Source: Methyloversatilis universalis EHg5 (GTDB lineage Bacteria > Pseudomonadota > Gammaproteobacteria > Burkholderiales > Rhodocyclaceae). From it: a stretch of 64,000 bases of DNA. Location of the stretch: the NCBI RefSeq assembly GCF_000378945.1, contig NZ_KB900539.1, positions 3,914,688 to 3,978,687 on the forward strand. Reading direction: 5' to 3'. Under the pieces are notes generated by a model that did no database searches, was not told the DNA's origin, and was given only the letters and a program-made list of their open reading frames with translations. Shown piece after piece: positions 36,957 to 45,601 of this stretch; the stretch's first letter is position 1, and every line of letters starts with the position of its first letter. The translations under genes and the position numbers were made by a program.

Positions 36957-37878
36957 CGACGAACATGGCGGCCACGTCGAAGCCGGTCTGTTCGGTGATT
37001 TCGACGAAGCAGGTCGGGCTGGTGACGTTGATCTCGGTCAGCCGGTCGCCGATCACGTCCAGACCGACCAGCAGCAGGCCGCGTGCGGCCAGTACCGGCC
37101 CCAGGCGGCGGGCGATGGCGAGATCGGATTCCGACAGCGGTTGGGCGACACCGCGGCCGCCGGCCGCCAGATTGCCGCGGGTTTCGCCGGCTTTCGGGAT
37201 GCGCGCCAGACAGTAGGGCACCGGCTCGCCGGCGATCAGCAGCACCCGCTTGTCGCCTTCGGTGATTTCCGGAATGTAGCGCTGCGCCATCAGCGTGCGC
37301 GCGCCGTCCTCGGTCAGCGTTTCGATGATGACGTTGCGGTTGGCGTCGTCGGCGCGCACGCGGAAGATGCGCGAACCGCCCATCCCGTCCAGCGGCTTCA
37401 GGATGCAGTCGCCGTGGCGGTCGATGAAGGCATTGATCGCCACCGTGTCGCGCGACACCAGCGTGGGCGCGATCAGGTCCGGAAACTCGCAGATCGACAC
37501 CTTCTCCGAGTGGTCACGGATGGCGCGCGGATGGTTGAACACCCGCACGCCGGCAGCAGCTGCCCGCTCCAGCATCCAGGTCGCGGCGATGTATTCGAAA
37601 TCGAAGGGCGGGTCCTGGCGCATCAGCACCGCGTCGAACTCGCGCAGCGCGCGGGTCGCCCCCTCCTGCGCCAGATACCACGGCGCATCGGTGCGCTGCG
37701 GCACGATGCGCACTGCCTCGGCCATCACTTCGCTGCCGTGCAGGCTGAGTGCTTCGCGCTGTACGGTCCAGATGTCGTGACCGCGGCGCGCCGCCTCACG
37801 CATCATCGCGATGCTGGAATCCTTGGCCGGCTTGAGCTTGTCGAGCGGGTCGACGATGAAGGCGATGCGCAGCGTCAT
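36928..37878 (-). CDS. gshB: Glutathione synthetase
   Basis: ATP-grasp enzyme that adds glycine to gamma-glutamylcysteine. 316 residues of the bacterial GshB type: [16 protein letters not shown] at the start, [29 protein letters not shown] (the glycine-rich ATP lid), [19 protein letters not shown] and the C-terminal [18 protein letters not shown]. The ATG at 37878 overlaps the gshA stop by four bases (ATGA). Together with gshA it gives the full glutathione pathway. Confidence 0.96.
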   Translation of the reverse strand: MTLRIAFIVDPLDKLKPAKDSSIAMMREAARRGHDIWTVQREALSLHGSEVMAEAVRIVPQRTDAPWYLAQEGATRALREFDAVLMRQDPPFDFEYIAATWMLERAAAAGVRVFNHPRAIRDHSEKVSICEFPDLIAPTLVSRDTVAINAFIDRHGDCILKPLDGMGGSRIFRVRADDANRNVIIETLTEDGARTLMAQRYIPEITEGDKRVLLIAGEPVPYCLARIPKAGETRGNLAAGGRGVAQPLSESDLAIARRLGPVLAARGLLLVGLDVIGDRLTEINVTSPTCFVEITEQTGFDVAAMFVDALERAAHR

Positions 37879-39197
37879 CCGCGCAGCTCCGCTTCCAGCG
37901 CTTCCGCCGTGGCGTCGAGCGGCGCGCCGCGCTCCAGTTCCAGGCTGGCGGCCAGCAGCGCCAGACGCGCCACCACGCCGTACGCATAGAAGCGGTTGGG
38001 CGCAGCATCGGGTGCGCAGCCGGGGTCCGGCATCGAGCAGCAGGACTCGAAAGCCAGCGGCTTGAAGTGCATGCCCGGCGCGTTCAGGTTTTCGTCGATG
38101 CCGCGCTCACCATGCACGCGGTAGAAACCGCCGACGACGTAGCGGTCCATCATGTACACCACCGGTTCGGCCGCGCCGCCATCGACGCTTTCGAAGGTGG
38201 GCACGCCTTCCTGGATCAGCACCGAACTGACTTCCAGCCCTTCCTTCACCACCGCCATCTTGTTGCGCTGCTTGCGGTTCAGGCCGACCACTTCGGACGG
38301 GTCGCGTACCGTCATGATGCCCATGCCGTAGGTGCCGGCATCGGCCTTCACGATGACGAAAGGTTCGTGGTCCACGCCGTGCTGCGCGTACTTCTCGCGG
38401 ATGCGCGCCAGCAGCGCGCCGACGCGCGTGGCCAGGCATTCCTCGCCGCTGCGCTCCTGGAAGTTGATGTCGTTGCACACGTCGTACAGCGGGTCGAGCA
38501 GCCAGGGGTCGATGTCCATGACCGACGAGAAGCTGCGCGCAACTTCGCTGTAGGCGTCGAAGTGCTGCGACTTGCGGCGCGTGGTCCAGCCGGCGTGCAG
38601 CGGCGGAATGAAGGTCTGCTCATTCACGTTCTGCAGCAGTTCGGGCACACCAGCCGACAGGTCGTTGTTGAGCAGGATGGCGCAGGGGTCGAAGCCCTCG
38701 ACGCCGATGCGGCGGCCGCCGGGCAGACGGATGAGCGGTTCCAGCGTCAGGCTCTGGCCGTCGCCGAGGTCGAGCACGGTGGGGCCGGTCAGGTCGGGAA
38801 TCAGGCTGCCGATGCGCACATTGAGGCCGGCCAGTTTCAGGATCTGCGCCAGCCGGGCGACATTGCGCAGATAGAACTGGTTGCGCGTGTGGTTTTCCGG
38901 CACCAGCAGCAGGTTGCGCGCTTCCGGACACAGCTTTTCGACCGCGGTCATGGTCGCCTGCACGCACAGCGGCAGGAATTCGGCATTCAGGTTGTTGAAG
39001 CCACCGGGAAACAGATTGGTATCGACCGGCGCCAGCTTGAAGCCGGCGTTGCGCAGGTCGACCGAGGCGTAGAAGGGCGGACTGTGTTCCAGCCACTGCG
39101 AACGGAACCACTGTTCGATGTCGGTCTGGCGTTCAAGGAAGCGGCTCTCCAGCGCGAGCAGCGGGCCGGTGAGCGCGGTGGTCAGATGAGGCACCAT
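37875..39197 (-). CDS. gshA: Glutamate-cysteine ligase (proteobacterial GshA type)
   Basis: First enzyme of glutathione synthesis, in the beta-proteobacterial/acidithiobacillus form, not the E. coli form. 440 residues from the ATG at 39197, which begins [19 protein letters not shown]. Conserved stretches include [49 protein letters not shown] and [22 protein letters not shown]. The frame stays open upstream for over 2 kb, antisense to the ABC-F gene and repeat block; that part is not coding. It lies 132 bp from the divergent ABC-F gene. Confidence 0.95.
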   Translation of the reverse strand: MVPHLTTALTGPLLALESRFLERQTDIEQWFRSQWLEHSPPFYASVDLRNAGFKLAPVDTNLFPGGFNNLNAEFLPLCVQATMTAVEKLCPEARNLLLVPENHTRNQFYLRNVARLAQILKLAGLNVRIGSLIPDLTGPTVLDLGDGQSLTLEPLIRLPGGRRIGVEGFDPCAILLNNDLSAGVPELLQNVNEQTFIPPLHAGWTTRRKSQHFDAYSEVARSFSSVMDIDPWLLDPLYDVCNDINFQERSGEECLATRVGALLARIREKYAQHGVDHEPFVIVKADAGTYGMGIMTVRDPSEVVGLNRKQRNKMAVVKEGLEVSSVLIQEGVPTFESVDGGAAEPVVYMMDRYVVGGFYRVHGERGIDENLNAPGMHFKPLAFESCCSMPDPGCAPDAAPNRFYAYGVVARLALLAASLELERGAPLDATAEALEAELRG

Positions 39198-39240
39198 GGG
39201 CGTGGGCGGGCGCGATCCGCATTGAAAGTCAGGCGCGCGG

Positions 39241-39283
39241 ATTCTACACCCGCGGTCGGCGCCCTCTCCCGCTCCGGTACAAT
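39241..39283. promoter_or_regulatory. Candidate divergent -10 elements between gshA and the ABC-F gene
   Basis: TACAAT at 39278-39283 reads toward the ABC-F gene and TAGAAT at 39246-39241 reads toward gshA. Neither has a convincing -35 element, so promoter activity is only suggested. The 132 bp gap shows no other feature. Confidence 0.3.
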
Positions 39284-39329
39284 CCCGCCTTTCGTGCGCG
39301 TCTGCACGATCCCGCCTTGTGAGTTCCCC

Positions 39330-40952
39330 ATGCTGTCCGCTTCCAACATCACCATGCAGTTCGGCGCCAAGCCGCTTTTCGACAACGTCAGCATCAAGTT
39401 CGGCGACGGCTACCGCTACGGCCTGATCGGCGCCAACGGTGCCGGCAAGTCGACCTTCATGAAAATCCTTGCCGGCGTGCTCGAACCGACCGCCGGCAAC
39501 GTGGCGATCGACGCGCACGAGCGCATGGCCTTCCTGCGCCAGGACCAGTTCGCCTACGAAGACGTGCGCGTGCTCGACGTGGTCATGATGGGCCACGCCG
39601 AAATGTGGGCCTGCATGAAGGAAAAGGACGCGATCTACGCCAACCCGGAGGCGACCGAGGACGACTACATGCGTGCCGCCGAACTGGAAGGCCAGTTCGC
39701 CGAGTACGACGGCTACACCGCCGAAGCGCGTGCCGGCGAACTGCTGCTGGGCGTGGGCATTCCGTCGGAACAGCACGACGGCCCGATGAGCCAGGTCGCC
39801 CCCGGCTGGAAGCTGCGGGTGCTGCTGTGCCAGGCGCTGTTCGCCAATCCGGACATCCTGCTGCTGGACGAACCGACCAACAACCTGGACATCAACACCA
39901 TCCGCTGGCTCGAACACACGCTGAACGAGCGCAACAGCACGATGGTGATCATCAGCCACGACCGCCACTTCCTGAACCAGGTGTGCACCCACATGGCCGA
40001 CCTGGACTACGCCACCATCCGGCTGTATCCGGGCACCTGGGACGACTACATCGAGGCCTCGACCCAGGCGCGCGAACGCGCGTCGGCGGCCAACGCCAAG
40101 GCCAAGGAGCGGGTGGCCGAACTGCAGAGCTTCGTGCGCCGCTTCTCGGCCAACAAGTCCAAGTCCAAGCAGGCCACTTCGCGCCTGAAGATGATCGACA
40201 AGATCAAGATCGAGGAATTCAAGCCCAGCTCGCGCCAGTACCCGTGGATACGCTTCGACTACGACCCGAAGGAAAAGCTGCACCGGCAGGCGGTCGAACT
40301 GGACAACGTGGTGTTCGGCTATGACGGCGGCCCGCAGATCCTGAAGGGCTTCACCGCCACCTTCGACGGCGGCGACCGCGTGGCCATCATCGGCGAGAAC
40401 GGCGTCGGCAAGACCACCTTCCTGAAGCTGCTGGTCGGCGAACTGACGCCGCAGCACGGTTCGATCAAGTGGGCGGAAAAGGCCCGCCTCGGCTATTTCG
40501 CGCAGGATCATTCGGCCGATTTCGCCAGCAACGAGAACCTGACCGACTGGATCAGCGGCTATGTGCGCGAAGGCGGCTACGAAGGCGACGACGCGATCAC
40601 GCTGATCCGCGGCACGCTGGGCCGGCTGCTGTTCGGCGGCGACGACGTGAAGAAGGCGGTGCGCGTGCTGTCCGGCGGCGAACAGGGCCGCATGATGTTC
40701 GGCCGTCTGATGCTGCAGCGGAACAATGTGCTGCTGCTCGACGAACCGACCAACCACATGGACATGGAATCGATCGAGTCGCTGAACGGCGGCCTCGACG
40801 CCTTCGACGGCACGCTGTTCTTCGTGTCGCACGACCGCGAATTCGTATCCACGCTGGCCACCCGCGTGCTCGAAATCCGCGCCGACGGCCAGATCATCGA
40901 CTACCGCGGTGGCTACGAGGACTACCTCGCCAGCCAGGGCATCGACGACTGA
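39330..40952 (+). CDS. ABC-F family translation factor ATPase (YbiT type)
   Basis: 540-residue soluble protein with two ABC domains and no membrane part, of the ABC-F group that act on ribosomes. First domain: Walker [10 protein letters not shown], signature-region [13 protein letters not shown] (an altered signature characteristic of YbiT) and Walker [13 protein letters not shown]. The inter-domain linker (about 235-315) is rich in charged residues ([22 protein letters not shown]). Second domain: Walker [10 protein letters not shown], signature LSGGEQGRM, Walker [12 protein letters not shown]. The start is the ATG at 39330 after GAGTTCCCC. It is followed by a repeat block and a HIT protein. 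Confidence 0.95.
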   Translation: MLSASNITMQFGAKPLFDNVSIKFGDGYRYGLIGANGAGKSTFMKILAGVLEPTAGNVAIDAHERMAFLRQDQFAYEDVRVLDVVMMGHAEMWACMKEKDAIYANPEATEDDYMRAAELEGQFAEYDGYTAEARAGELLLGVGIPSEQHDGPMSQVAPGWKLRVLLCQALFANPDILLLDEPTNNLDINTIRWLEHTLNERNSTMVIISHDRHFLNQVCTHMADLDYATIRLYPGTWDDYIEASTQARERASAANAKAKERVAELQSFVRRFSANKSKSKQATSRLKMIDKIKIEEFKPSSRQYPWIRFDYDPKEKLHRQAVELDNVVFGYDGGPQILKGFTATFDGGDRVAIIGENGVGKTTFLKLLVGELTPQHGSIKWAEKARLGYFAQDHSADFASNENLTDWISGYVREGGYEGDDAITLIRGTLGRLLFGGDDVKKAVRVLSGGEQGRMMFGRLMLQRNNVLLLDEPTNHMDMESIESLNGGLDAFDGTLFFVSHDREFVSTLATRVLEIRADGQIIDYRGGYEDYLASQGIDD

Positions 40953-40956
40953 AATG
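40945..40956. repeat. 12-bp direct repeat, left copy, flanking the repeat block
   Basis: ACGACTGAAATG, covering the last codons and stop of the ABC-F gene. An identical copy lies at 41254-41265 and spans the start of the HIT gene. The pair frames the repeat block 40957-41253 like a target-site duplication. Confidence 0.7.
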
Positions 40957-40987
40957 AGGCCCCCACGCTCACTGCGTTCGCTGCCCC

Positions 40988-41083
40988 CCGAGGGGGCTGC
41001 GCTCGCCCTTGGGGCGGCCCTGCGGGCGGCGCGGAGGCCCCCACGCTCACTGCGTTCGCACAGGGCCGGCTTTGCACAGCCGG
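40988..41083. repeat. Repeat unit copy 1 (96 bp)
   Basis: First of two 96-bp copies; the copies differ at two positions only (G/A in the GCGTTCGC/GCATTCGC part and C/T in GGGCCGGC/GGGCTGGC). It begins CCGAGGGGGCTGCGCTCGCC and ends TTTGCACAGCCGG. Confidence 0.9.
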
Positions 41084-41134
41084 CCCGTTCGGCAGGCACG
41101 GCGCATGCGCCGCGAAACCCCTGCCTCACCCCCG

Positions 41135-41230
41135 CCGAGGGGGCTGCGCTCGCCCTTGGGGCGGCCCTGCGGGCGGCGCGGAGGCCCCCACGCTCACTGC
41201 ATTCGCACAGGGCTGGCTTTGCACAGCCGG
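41135..41230. repeat. Repeat unit copy 2 (96 bp)
   Basis: Second copy of the 96-bp unit, 94 of 96 bases identical to copy 1. The near identity suggests recent duplication or gene conversion. Confidence 0.9.
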
Positions 41231-41253
41231 CCGGTTGCGCAGCACCTATCTGA

Positions 41254-41265
41254 ACGACTGAAATG
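41254..41265. repeat. 12-bp direct repeat, right copy
   Basis: ACGACTGAAATG again. The ATG at 41263-41265 is the start codon of the HIT gene. The identical left copy contains the ABC-F stop (TGA), so an original ABC-F/HIT junction reading TGAAATG is implied. Confidence 0.7.
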
Positions 41266-42114
41266 TCCGACAATTGCCCGATCTGTGACGACACGCCCGG
41301 CCATCACTGGCTGTGGCGCGACGACCGGCTGCGCGTGATCGACGCGCGCGACCCTGACCACCCGGCCTTCCTGCGCGTGATCTGGAACGGTCACGTGCGG
41401 GAAATGACCGACCTTGTCGATGCCGACCGCGACCACCTGATGAATGTGGTGTGGCAGGTCGAACGCTGCGTGCGCGACGTGGCCCAGCCGGAGAAGATGA
41501 ATCTCGGCAGCCTCGGCAACATGGTGCCGCACCTGCACTGGCACGTGATCGGCCGCTGGCCGGACGACGCCCACTTTCCCGGTTCGGTGTGGGGCGCGAA
41601 ACAGCGCGAATCCGCACCCCGTCCGCGTCTGCCGTCGGCGCTGTGGCGCGCCACGCTGCTGGCCCGGCTCGGTCTGCCGACCGTTCAGGTCAGCGATGCG
41701 CTGGCCGGCGCCTACGAAGGCAGTGACTACGCGGTGGCGCTGCCCGATGGCGAAGCGGTGCTGAACGTGGGCGCCCCGTCACCGGCGCTGGACCGCTGGC
41801 TGGCGGCCCAGGGCCAGGCTCAGTGGGCGCTGATCTCGGCGGTCAATCCGTGGTCGTCGCACTGCGACGAAGACAGCAACCGCGCAGCCCATGCCGCGCT
41901 GCGCGCCCTGCTGACCCAGCGCGGTCTGGCCGTGCTCGATGCCCAGAACCGCAGCGCCGACGCAGGCTGGACCGAAACGTCGCTGCTGTGCGCCGGCCTG
42001 AGCGGCGAAGAGGCGCTGCGCATCGGCGCCGCCTTCGGCCAGAACGCGGTGCTCACCGGCGATGCAGGTCAGCCGGCACGGCTGCGCTGGTGCGTGCGCC
42101 GGCAGGACGACTGA
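41263..42114 (+). CDS. HIT-domain protein fused to a DUF3293 domain
   Basis: 283 residues in two parts. Residues 1-120 are a HIT (histidine triad) nucleotide-binding domain: CPICDDTPGHHW at the start and the triad HLHWHVIGRWPDD (H-x-H-x-H) at about 91-95. After a linker of about 40 residues, residues 165-278 resemble DUF3293: ALISAVNPWSSHCDEDSNRAAH and DAGWTETSLLCAGLSGEEALRIGAAFGQNAVL. HIT proteins hydrolyse or transfer nucleoside phosphates; the role of DUF3293 is unknown. A plain ribosome-binding site is missing before the ATG, which is inside the 12-bp repeat. Its close original link to the ABC-F gene suggests a shared function in translation or nucleotide clean-up. Confidence 0.85.
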   Translation: MSDNCPICDDTPGHHWLWRDDRLRVIDARDPDHPAFLRVIWNGHVREMTDLVDADRDHLMNVVWQVERCVRDVAQPEKMNLGSLGNMVPHLHWHVIGRWPDDAHFPGSVWGAKQRESAPRPRLPSALWRATLLARLGLPTVQVSDALAGAYEGSDYAVALPDGEAVLNVGAPSPALDRWLAAQGQAQWALISAVNPWSSHCDEDSNRAAHAALRALLTQRGLAVLDAQNRSADAGWTETSLLCAGLSGEEALRIGAAFGQNAVLTGDAGQPARLRWCVRRQDD

Positions 42115-42132
42115 AGCCCGTCTGCCGCGCTT

Positions 42133-42864
42133 TCACCACAGCTTGACGCAGTGACCGCGCAGCACGAAGGCGGCCGACGGGCGGGACGAGTCGGCTGAAG
42201 GTTCGAGGGACACGCCCAGTTCGTCCACCTCGGACAGCAGCGCCTCCGAACTGTCTGACATCTTCAGCATCTGCTTTGGCGCCGCCTGCAGCGCGCCAAG
42301 ACGGAAAGGCGCCCGGCCTTTCGGCAGCGCCCACAGCACCGCCACCTGACCGGCCGGCACCGCCAGCGGCTGCAGCAGCTTCACGCTGAGGTCCATGCCG
42401 CGCCGGCGCGATGACGCCAGCGCGGCAGGGCGGCCTTCGGCGTCGGTCAGCAGGCCGACATAGCTGGCCGGCAGCACCGCCTGCGGCGGCAGATCGGCCG
42501 ACACGATCCAGTCCGGCTGCAGACGCACCACCCCCACCGTCAGCAGCAGGCCGCAGGCAAAGCCCAGCGCAGGCCGCAGCCAGCCCGCCCACTGGCGCGA
42601 CGCGGGGGCACCGAGCCCGGTGCGGCGTTCTATGCCGCGCCACACGGCGGACGACGGCTGTACCGGCGGCACCACCGCGGCCAGCGCGGCGCCATGGCTT
42701 TCCCACTTCTTCAGGGCGCGCGCCGCAGACTCGCGGCTGCGCACCAGCCGCTCGAAGCGGCGGCGCGGCAGGCGGCCCAGGGTGCCCAACACATAGGCGG
42801 CAGCCAGCCGGTCCAGCAGTTCCGGGTTGCCGTAGCGACCGGCCGGATGTTCGGCCCCGTTCAT
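42133..42864 (-). CDS. Anti-sigma factor (RskA-like, one transmembrane helix)
   Basis: 243-residue inner-membrane protein that should hold the ECF sigma factor encoded just upstream. The cytoplasmic N-terminus (about 1-90, RYGNPELLDRLAAAYVLGTLGRL) has the RskA/anti-sigma-K layout without a zinc HxxxCxxC motif. One helix lies at about 97-115 (LGFACGLLLTVGVVRL), and the extracytoplasmic part contains VLWALPKGRAPFRLGAL, a RskA-domain feature. The ATG at 42864 overlaps the sigma stop by four bases. The signal it senses is unknown. Confidence 0.85.
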   Translation of the reverse strand: MNGAEHPAGRYGNPELLDRLAAAYVLGTLGRLPRRRFERLVRSRESAARALKKWESHGAALAAVVPPVQPSSAVWRGIERRTGLGAPASRQWAGWLRPALGFACGLLLTVGVVRLQPDWIVSADLPPQAVLPASYVGLLTDAEGRPAALASSRRRGMDLSVKLLQPLAVPAGQVAVLWALPKGRAPFRLGALQAAPKQMLKMSDSSEALLSEVDELGVSLEPSADSSRPSAAFVLRGHCVKLW

Positions 42865-43418
42865 TCCAGGTGCTCCAGGCAGCGGCGCAGGCGCTCGACA
42901 CCGCGTCTGAGCCAGGCTTTCACGCTGCCGACCGGCGAGCCGAGATGGGCCGCCAGTTCGCTGTGCGAAAGCCCGTGGTAATAGGCCAGCGCCAGACACT
43001 GGCGCTGCGGGCCTTCGATGTCGTCGATGCAGCGACGCAGGTGAAGGGCATCCGCCGCCTGTTCGAGCAGACCCAGCGGATCCGGCCGCTCATCGGCACG
43101 GCGTTCGGCGTCGGCCGGATCGAGCGATTCGGTCGCGCGCACCCGCTCGGCGCGCAGCAGGTCGAGCGCGCGGTTGCGCACCAGCGCGGTCAGCCAGGCC
43201 ATCGGCGTACCAGCGTCTGCGCGGTAAGCTGCGGCGCGCTGCCACACGCCGGCAAAGGCTTCCTGCAGCACGTCTTCGGCCAGATCGCGCCGGCGCAGCA
43301 GGCGCAACGCAACCCCCAGCAGCTGCGGCGCACAGGCGTCGTACAGCTGGCGGAAGGCCGCGCGGTCGCGCAGCGCAACCCGGGCAAGCAGCCCGTCGAG
43401 ACCGGCAGGATCATGCAT
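42861..43418 (-). CDS. ECF sigma factor
   Basis: 185-residue extracytoplasmic-function sigma factor. Region 2 (about 20-90) has LYDACAPQLLGVALRLLRRRDLAEDVLQEAF and AWLTALVRNRALDLLR; region 4 (about 125-182) has LALAYYHGLSHSELAAHLGSPVGSVKAWLRRG, a standard helix-turn-helix. It lies 36 bp after the small secreted protein gene and overlaps its anti-sigma factor, so the three form an operon. A target promoter motif could not be assigned. Confidence 0.93.
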   Translation of the reverse strand: MHDPAGLDGLLARVALRDRAAFRQLYDACAPQLLGVALRLLRRRDLAEDVLQEAFAGVWQRAAAYRADAGTPMAWLTALVRNRALDLLRAERVRATESLDPADAERRADERPDPLGLLEQAADALHLRRCIDDIEGPQRQCLALAYYHGLSHSELAAHLGSPVGSVKAWLRRGVERLRRCLEHLE

Positions 43419-43454
43419 CGGCGCATGATGCCATGCACATCGCGCTCACCGGCA

Positions 43455-43865
43455 TCAATACTCTTTCGGGCGGTAGCTGCCGGCATCACCGGTCATCGGC
43501 GTGTCACGCACCACGTGCCACACACCCTTCACGCCGTCACCGGTGGCCTGCCCCGGCCCGCTGTCGCCGGCATAGAAATACAGCGGCCGCCCGCGCACGG
43601 CCCACTGGCGGCTGCCGTCGCTGCGGGTCACCAGCCCGTAGTCACCCACCGGCTTCGCATCCGCCGCCGCAACGAAGGGTGGCCACAGCGCGGCGCACTG
43701 GTCGTAGCACACGCTCTTGCCCTCGCTGTCCTTGTCGAACACGTAGAGCACCCGGCCTGCGGCATCGGTAAGCAGGCCGGCCTTGCCGGTCACCGGCTGG
43801 GCGTGCAGGGGCCCGGCACTCAGGGTCAGCGCGAACAGGGACATAAGGGACAGGGTTTTCTTCAT
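43455..43865 (-). CDS. Secreted protein of the Lipoprotein_15/COG4315 repeat type
   Basis: A 136-residue exported protein: the start at 43865 with a GAGGAG site about 9 nt upstream, and the signal peptide KKTLSLMSLFALTLSAG ending GPLHAQ. Two repeats follow the pattern GLLTDAAGRVLYVFDKDSEGKSVCYDQCAALWPP and YGLVTRSDGSRQWAVRGRPLYFYAGDSGPGQATGD with CYDQCAALWPP typical of secreted COG4315 proteins. Its function is unknown. It is the first gene of the sigma/anti-sigma operon and could be a stress-induced periplasmic protein controlled by that sigma factor. Confidence 0.88.
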   Translation of the reverse strand: MKKTLSLMSLFALTLSAGPLHAQPVTGKAGLLTDAAGRVLYVFDKDSEGKSVCYDQCAALWPPFVAAADAKPVGDYGLVTRSDGSRQWAVRGRPLYFYAGDSGPGQATGDGVKGVWHVVRDTPMTGDAGSYRPKEY

Positions 43866-43998
43866 CGGAGCACTCCTCAGGTCGGGGCACGCAAGGCTGC
43901 GCACCTGTCCGGGTCTACGGCCGCTGCACGGAATCGGAGGCAGCCACCGCACAAAAGACGCGAAAGCGGTGTCAAAAAGAGTGCCCTGCGTGGCGCCC

Positions 43999-44031
43999 TT
44001 CCGCGCGGAAAACCGCGCCAGCACATAGAAT
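43999..44031 (+). promoter_or_regulatory. Palindrome and -10 upstream of the PilZ-like pair
   Basis: TTCCGCGCGGAA (43999-44010) is a perfect 12-bp palindrome; within it starts a second inverted repeat, GCGCGG-AAAA-CCGCGC (44003-44018). TAGAAT at 44026-44031 is one base from the -10 consensus and the palindrome falls where a -35 should be. This suggests an activator- or repressor-bound promoter of the following gene. The gap 43866-44062 shows nothing else. Confidence 0.4.
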
Positions 44032-44062
44032 TGCTTACATCAGGTTACAACGACAGTCTTTC

Positions 44063-45601
44063 ATGCACCTGTTTGCTCTCCCAGCCACCAGCAGCACCCA
44101 CTTGCCGGAGTTCCGCGATGCCCGCACCGCGCGCGAGTGGCTGGACGGCACCGACGGCAATCAGCCGCTGGCGACCCAGGCGCGTCTGCTCGGCCAGCTC
44201 AACCTGCTGAACCGCTGCACGCTGGCCGCGGGCGAGCGGCTGCGCGTGGCCGAAGAGCTGCGCGACACCGTGCTGGCGATTCAGGCCTCGACCTCCAATC
44301 GCTTCGTCGGCCGCCCGCTGCCGCTGTCGGCTGGCGAGCGCGCCGCCTTCGATGCCAACCAGGGCATGTGGGACACGCTGGCCACCGCCTATCTGCACTG
44401 TCTGGCGGCCGCACTGGACGGCGACGGCGCCGTGGTCGGCCAGACCGGCCTGATCGCCCATCGCGCGCTGAGTGCGCTGGCGCTGATGCAGCTCGACGCG
44501 CTGCGCACCGCGCACACGCCCGCGCCCGGGTACTGGCGACGGGTGCATGCCTGTTTCGACGCCGCCGAGCGGCTGGGCGCAGCAGAGCGCAAGATCCGCG
44601 ACGACATCATTCACGACGAACGCCCGACCACGGTGCGCGCCGCCTATGTGCTGTGCGTGCTGCTGCACGGCGCCAGCCCGTTCGGCCTGACCCACCGCCA
44701 GCTCAGGGTGCTGCACCGCTGGCTGGGCAAGTGGTCGGGCAAGGTGGCGGTGTTCGACGCGCCGGTCACCCACAGCGCGCTGCCGCCGCTGATGCTGGAC
44801 CTGAGCGCAGACGCGCCGGTGGCCCGCATGCCGCAGGCCGGCAGCCGGCTGCGCTGGCTGGTGCTGGACGAGTTCTCGCACAGCGTGCGCAAGCGTCTGG
44901 CACTGCTCGCCCAGGGCGAAACGCCGCTGGCGCTGCGACTGGGCGACGAACTGAGTCCGGCTCAGGCGGAACGCCTGCTGCGCCATCTGCACGGCCACTG
45001 CTGCCGCGGCGGCCTCACCCGCGCCGAAGCGCGCCGACCGCTGCAGCAGAACGCCGCGGCGGTCATCGGCATGGCCGCGGTGCAGCAGTTCCTCGGCGGC
45101 GGTGACGACGCGATCGACACCTTCGGCACCCGCACGATGGAAGCCGGCTACCTGGTGGAAGACTGGCGCATCCTCGACGACAGCCCGGCCGGCCTGCGCC
45201 TGGGCCGGCGCGCCACCGGCGACGGCGCGCGGGTCGCCAACGGCATGCTGCTGGCGGTCCGGCCGGAGAACGCCACCCAGTTCATGCTGGCTCATGTGTG
45301 CTGGGTCATGATGAGCGACGGCGAACTGCAGATCGGCATACGGATGCTGGCCGGCACACCGCGCCTGGTGGAACTGAGCCGCGCGCCGGACGGCAGCGGA
45401 GAGCATGCCGCACGAGGCGTGCTGATGCCCGAGGTGTCCCGCATCGGCCAGCCGGAATGCGTCGCCCTGCCCGCCGGCTGGTACCGCAAGGCGCGCGACA
45501 TCACGCTGGGCGACGAAGACGGCCCGCGCCGGGTGCGCCTGGTCGAATCGATGGAACGCGGCGCCGACTTCGACCTGGCCCGCATCGAGCCGGTGGCATG
45601 A
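44063..45601 (+). CDS. Conserved protein with PilZ-like C-terminal domain (paralogue A)
   Basis: A 512-residue soluble protein of unknown function. Its N-terminal 330 residues are helical (GQLNLLNRCTLAAGERLRVAEEL) with no known motif. The C-terminal 160 residues resemble a PilZ-like beta-barrel: DDSPAGLRLGRR (a DxSxxG motif) followed by VANGMLLAVRP, AHVCWVMMSDGELQIGIRML and a tail containing LPAGWYRKARDITL. The RxxxR half of the canonical cyclic-di-GMP site is not evident, so binding of the dinucleotide is doubtful. The start is at 44063 with only a weak ribosome-binding site. Its last bases overlap the start of its paralogue (ATGA). It may act with the cyclic-di-GMP enzymes encoded elsewhere in this window. 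Confidence 0.6.
   Translation: MHLFALPATSSTHLPEFRDARTAREWLDGTDGNQPLATQARLLGQLNLLNRCTLAAGERLRVAEELRDTVLAIQASTSNRFVGRPLPLSAGERAAFDANQGMWDTLATAYLHCLAAALDGDGAVVGQTGLIAHRALSALALMQLDALRTAHTPAPGYWRRVHACFDAAERLGAAERKIRDDIIHDERPTTVRAAYVLCVLLHGASPFGLTHRQLRVLHRWLGKWSGKVAVFDAPVTHSALPPLMLDLSADAPVARMPQAGSRLRWLVLDEFSHSVRKRLALLAQGETPLALRLGDELSPAQAERLLRHLHGHCCRGGLTRAEARRPLQQNAAAVIGMAAVQQFLGGGDDAIDTFGTRTMEAGYLVEDWRILDDSPAGLRLGRRATGDGARVANGMLLAVRPENATQFMLAHVCWVMMSDGELQIGIRMLAGTPRLVELSRAPDGSGEHAARGVLMPEVSRIGQPECVALPAGWYRKARDITLGDEDGPRRVRLVESMERGADFDLARIEPVA

Larger units (their letters stand above)
40957..41253. mobile_element. Inserted, dimeric intergenic repeat element
   Basis: A 297-bp, GC-rich, gene-free block between the ABC-F and HIT genes. 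It is made of two copies of a 96-bp unit (40988-41083 and 41135-41230) separated by 51 bp. A 25-bp motif starting GAGGCCCCCACGCTCACTGC occurs at 40956, 41034 and 41181 (the last copy with one change, G to A, near its end). Internal hairpins include TGCCCCCCGAGGGGGC-type and GGCCGGC-TTTGCACA-GCCGGCC-type structures. No transposase is encoded. The same kind of GC-rich hairpin repeat is common between genes in beta-proteobacterial genomes. It fills the whole 310-bp gap between the two genes together with the flanking direct repeats. Confidence 0.65.

Noticed and set aside
39198-41294. Upstream extension of gshA through the ABC-F gene and repeat block
   Set aside because: The extension is antisense to the ABC-F gene and translates the repeat units; true GshA begins at 39197 and has full family length.
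43920-43950. Possible ECF promoter upstream of the secreted protein gene
   Set aside because: CGTAGACC on the minus strand resembles a -10 of some ECF groups, but no -35 partner with proper spacing could be recognised.
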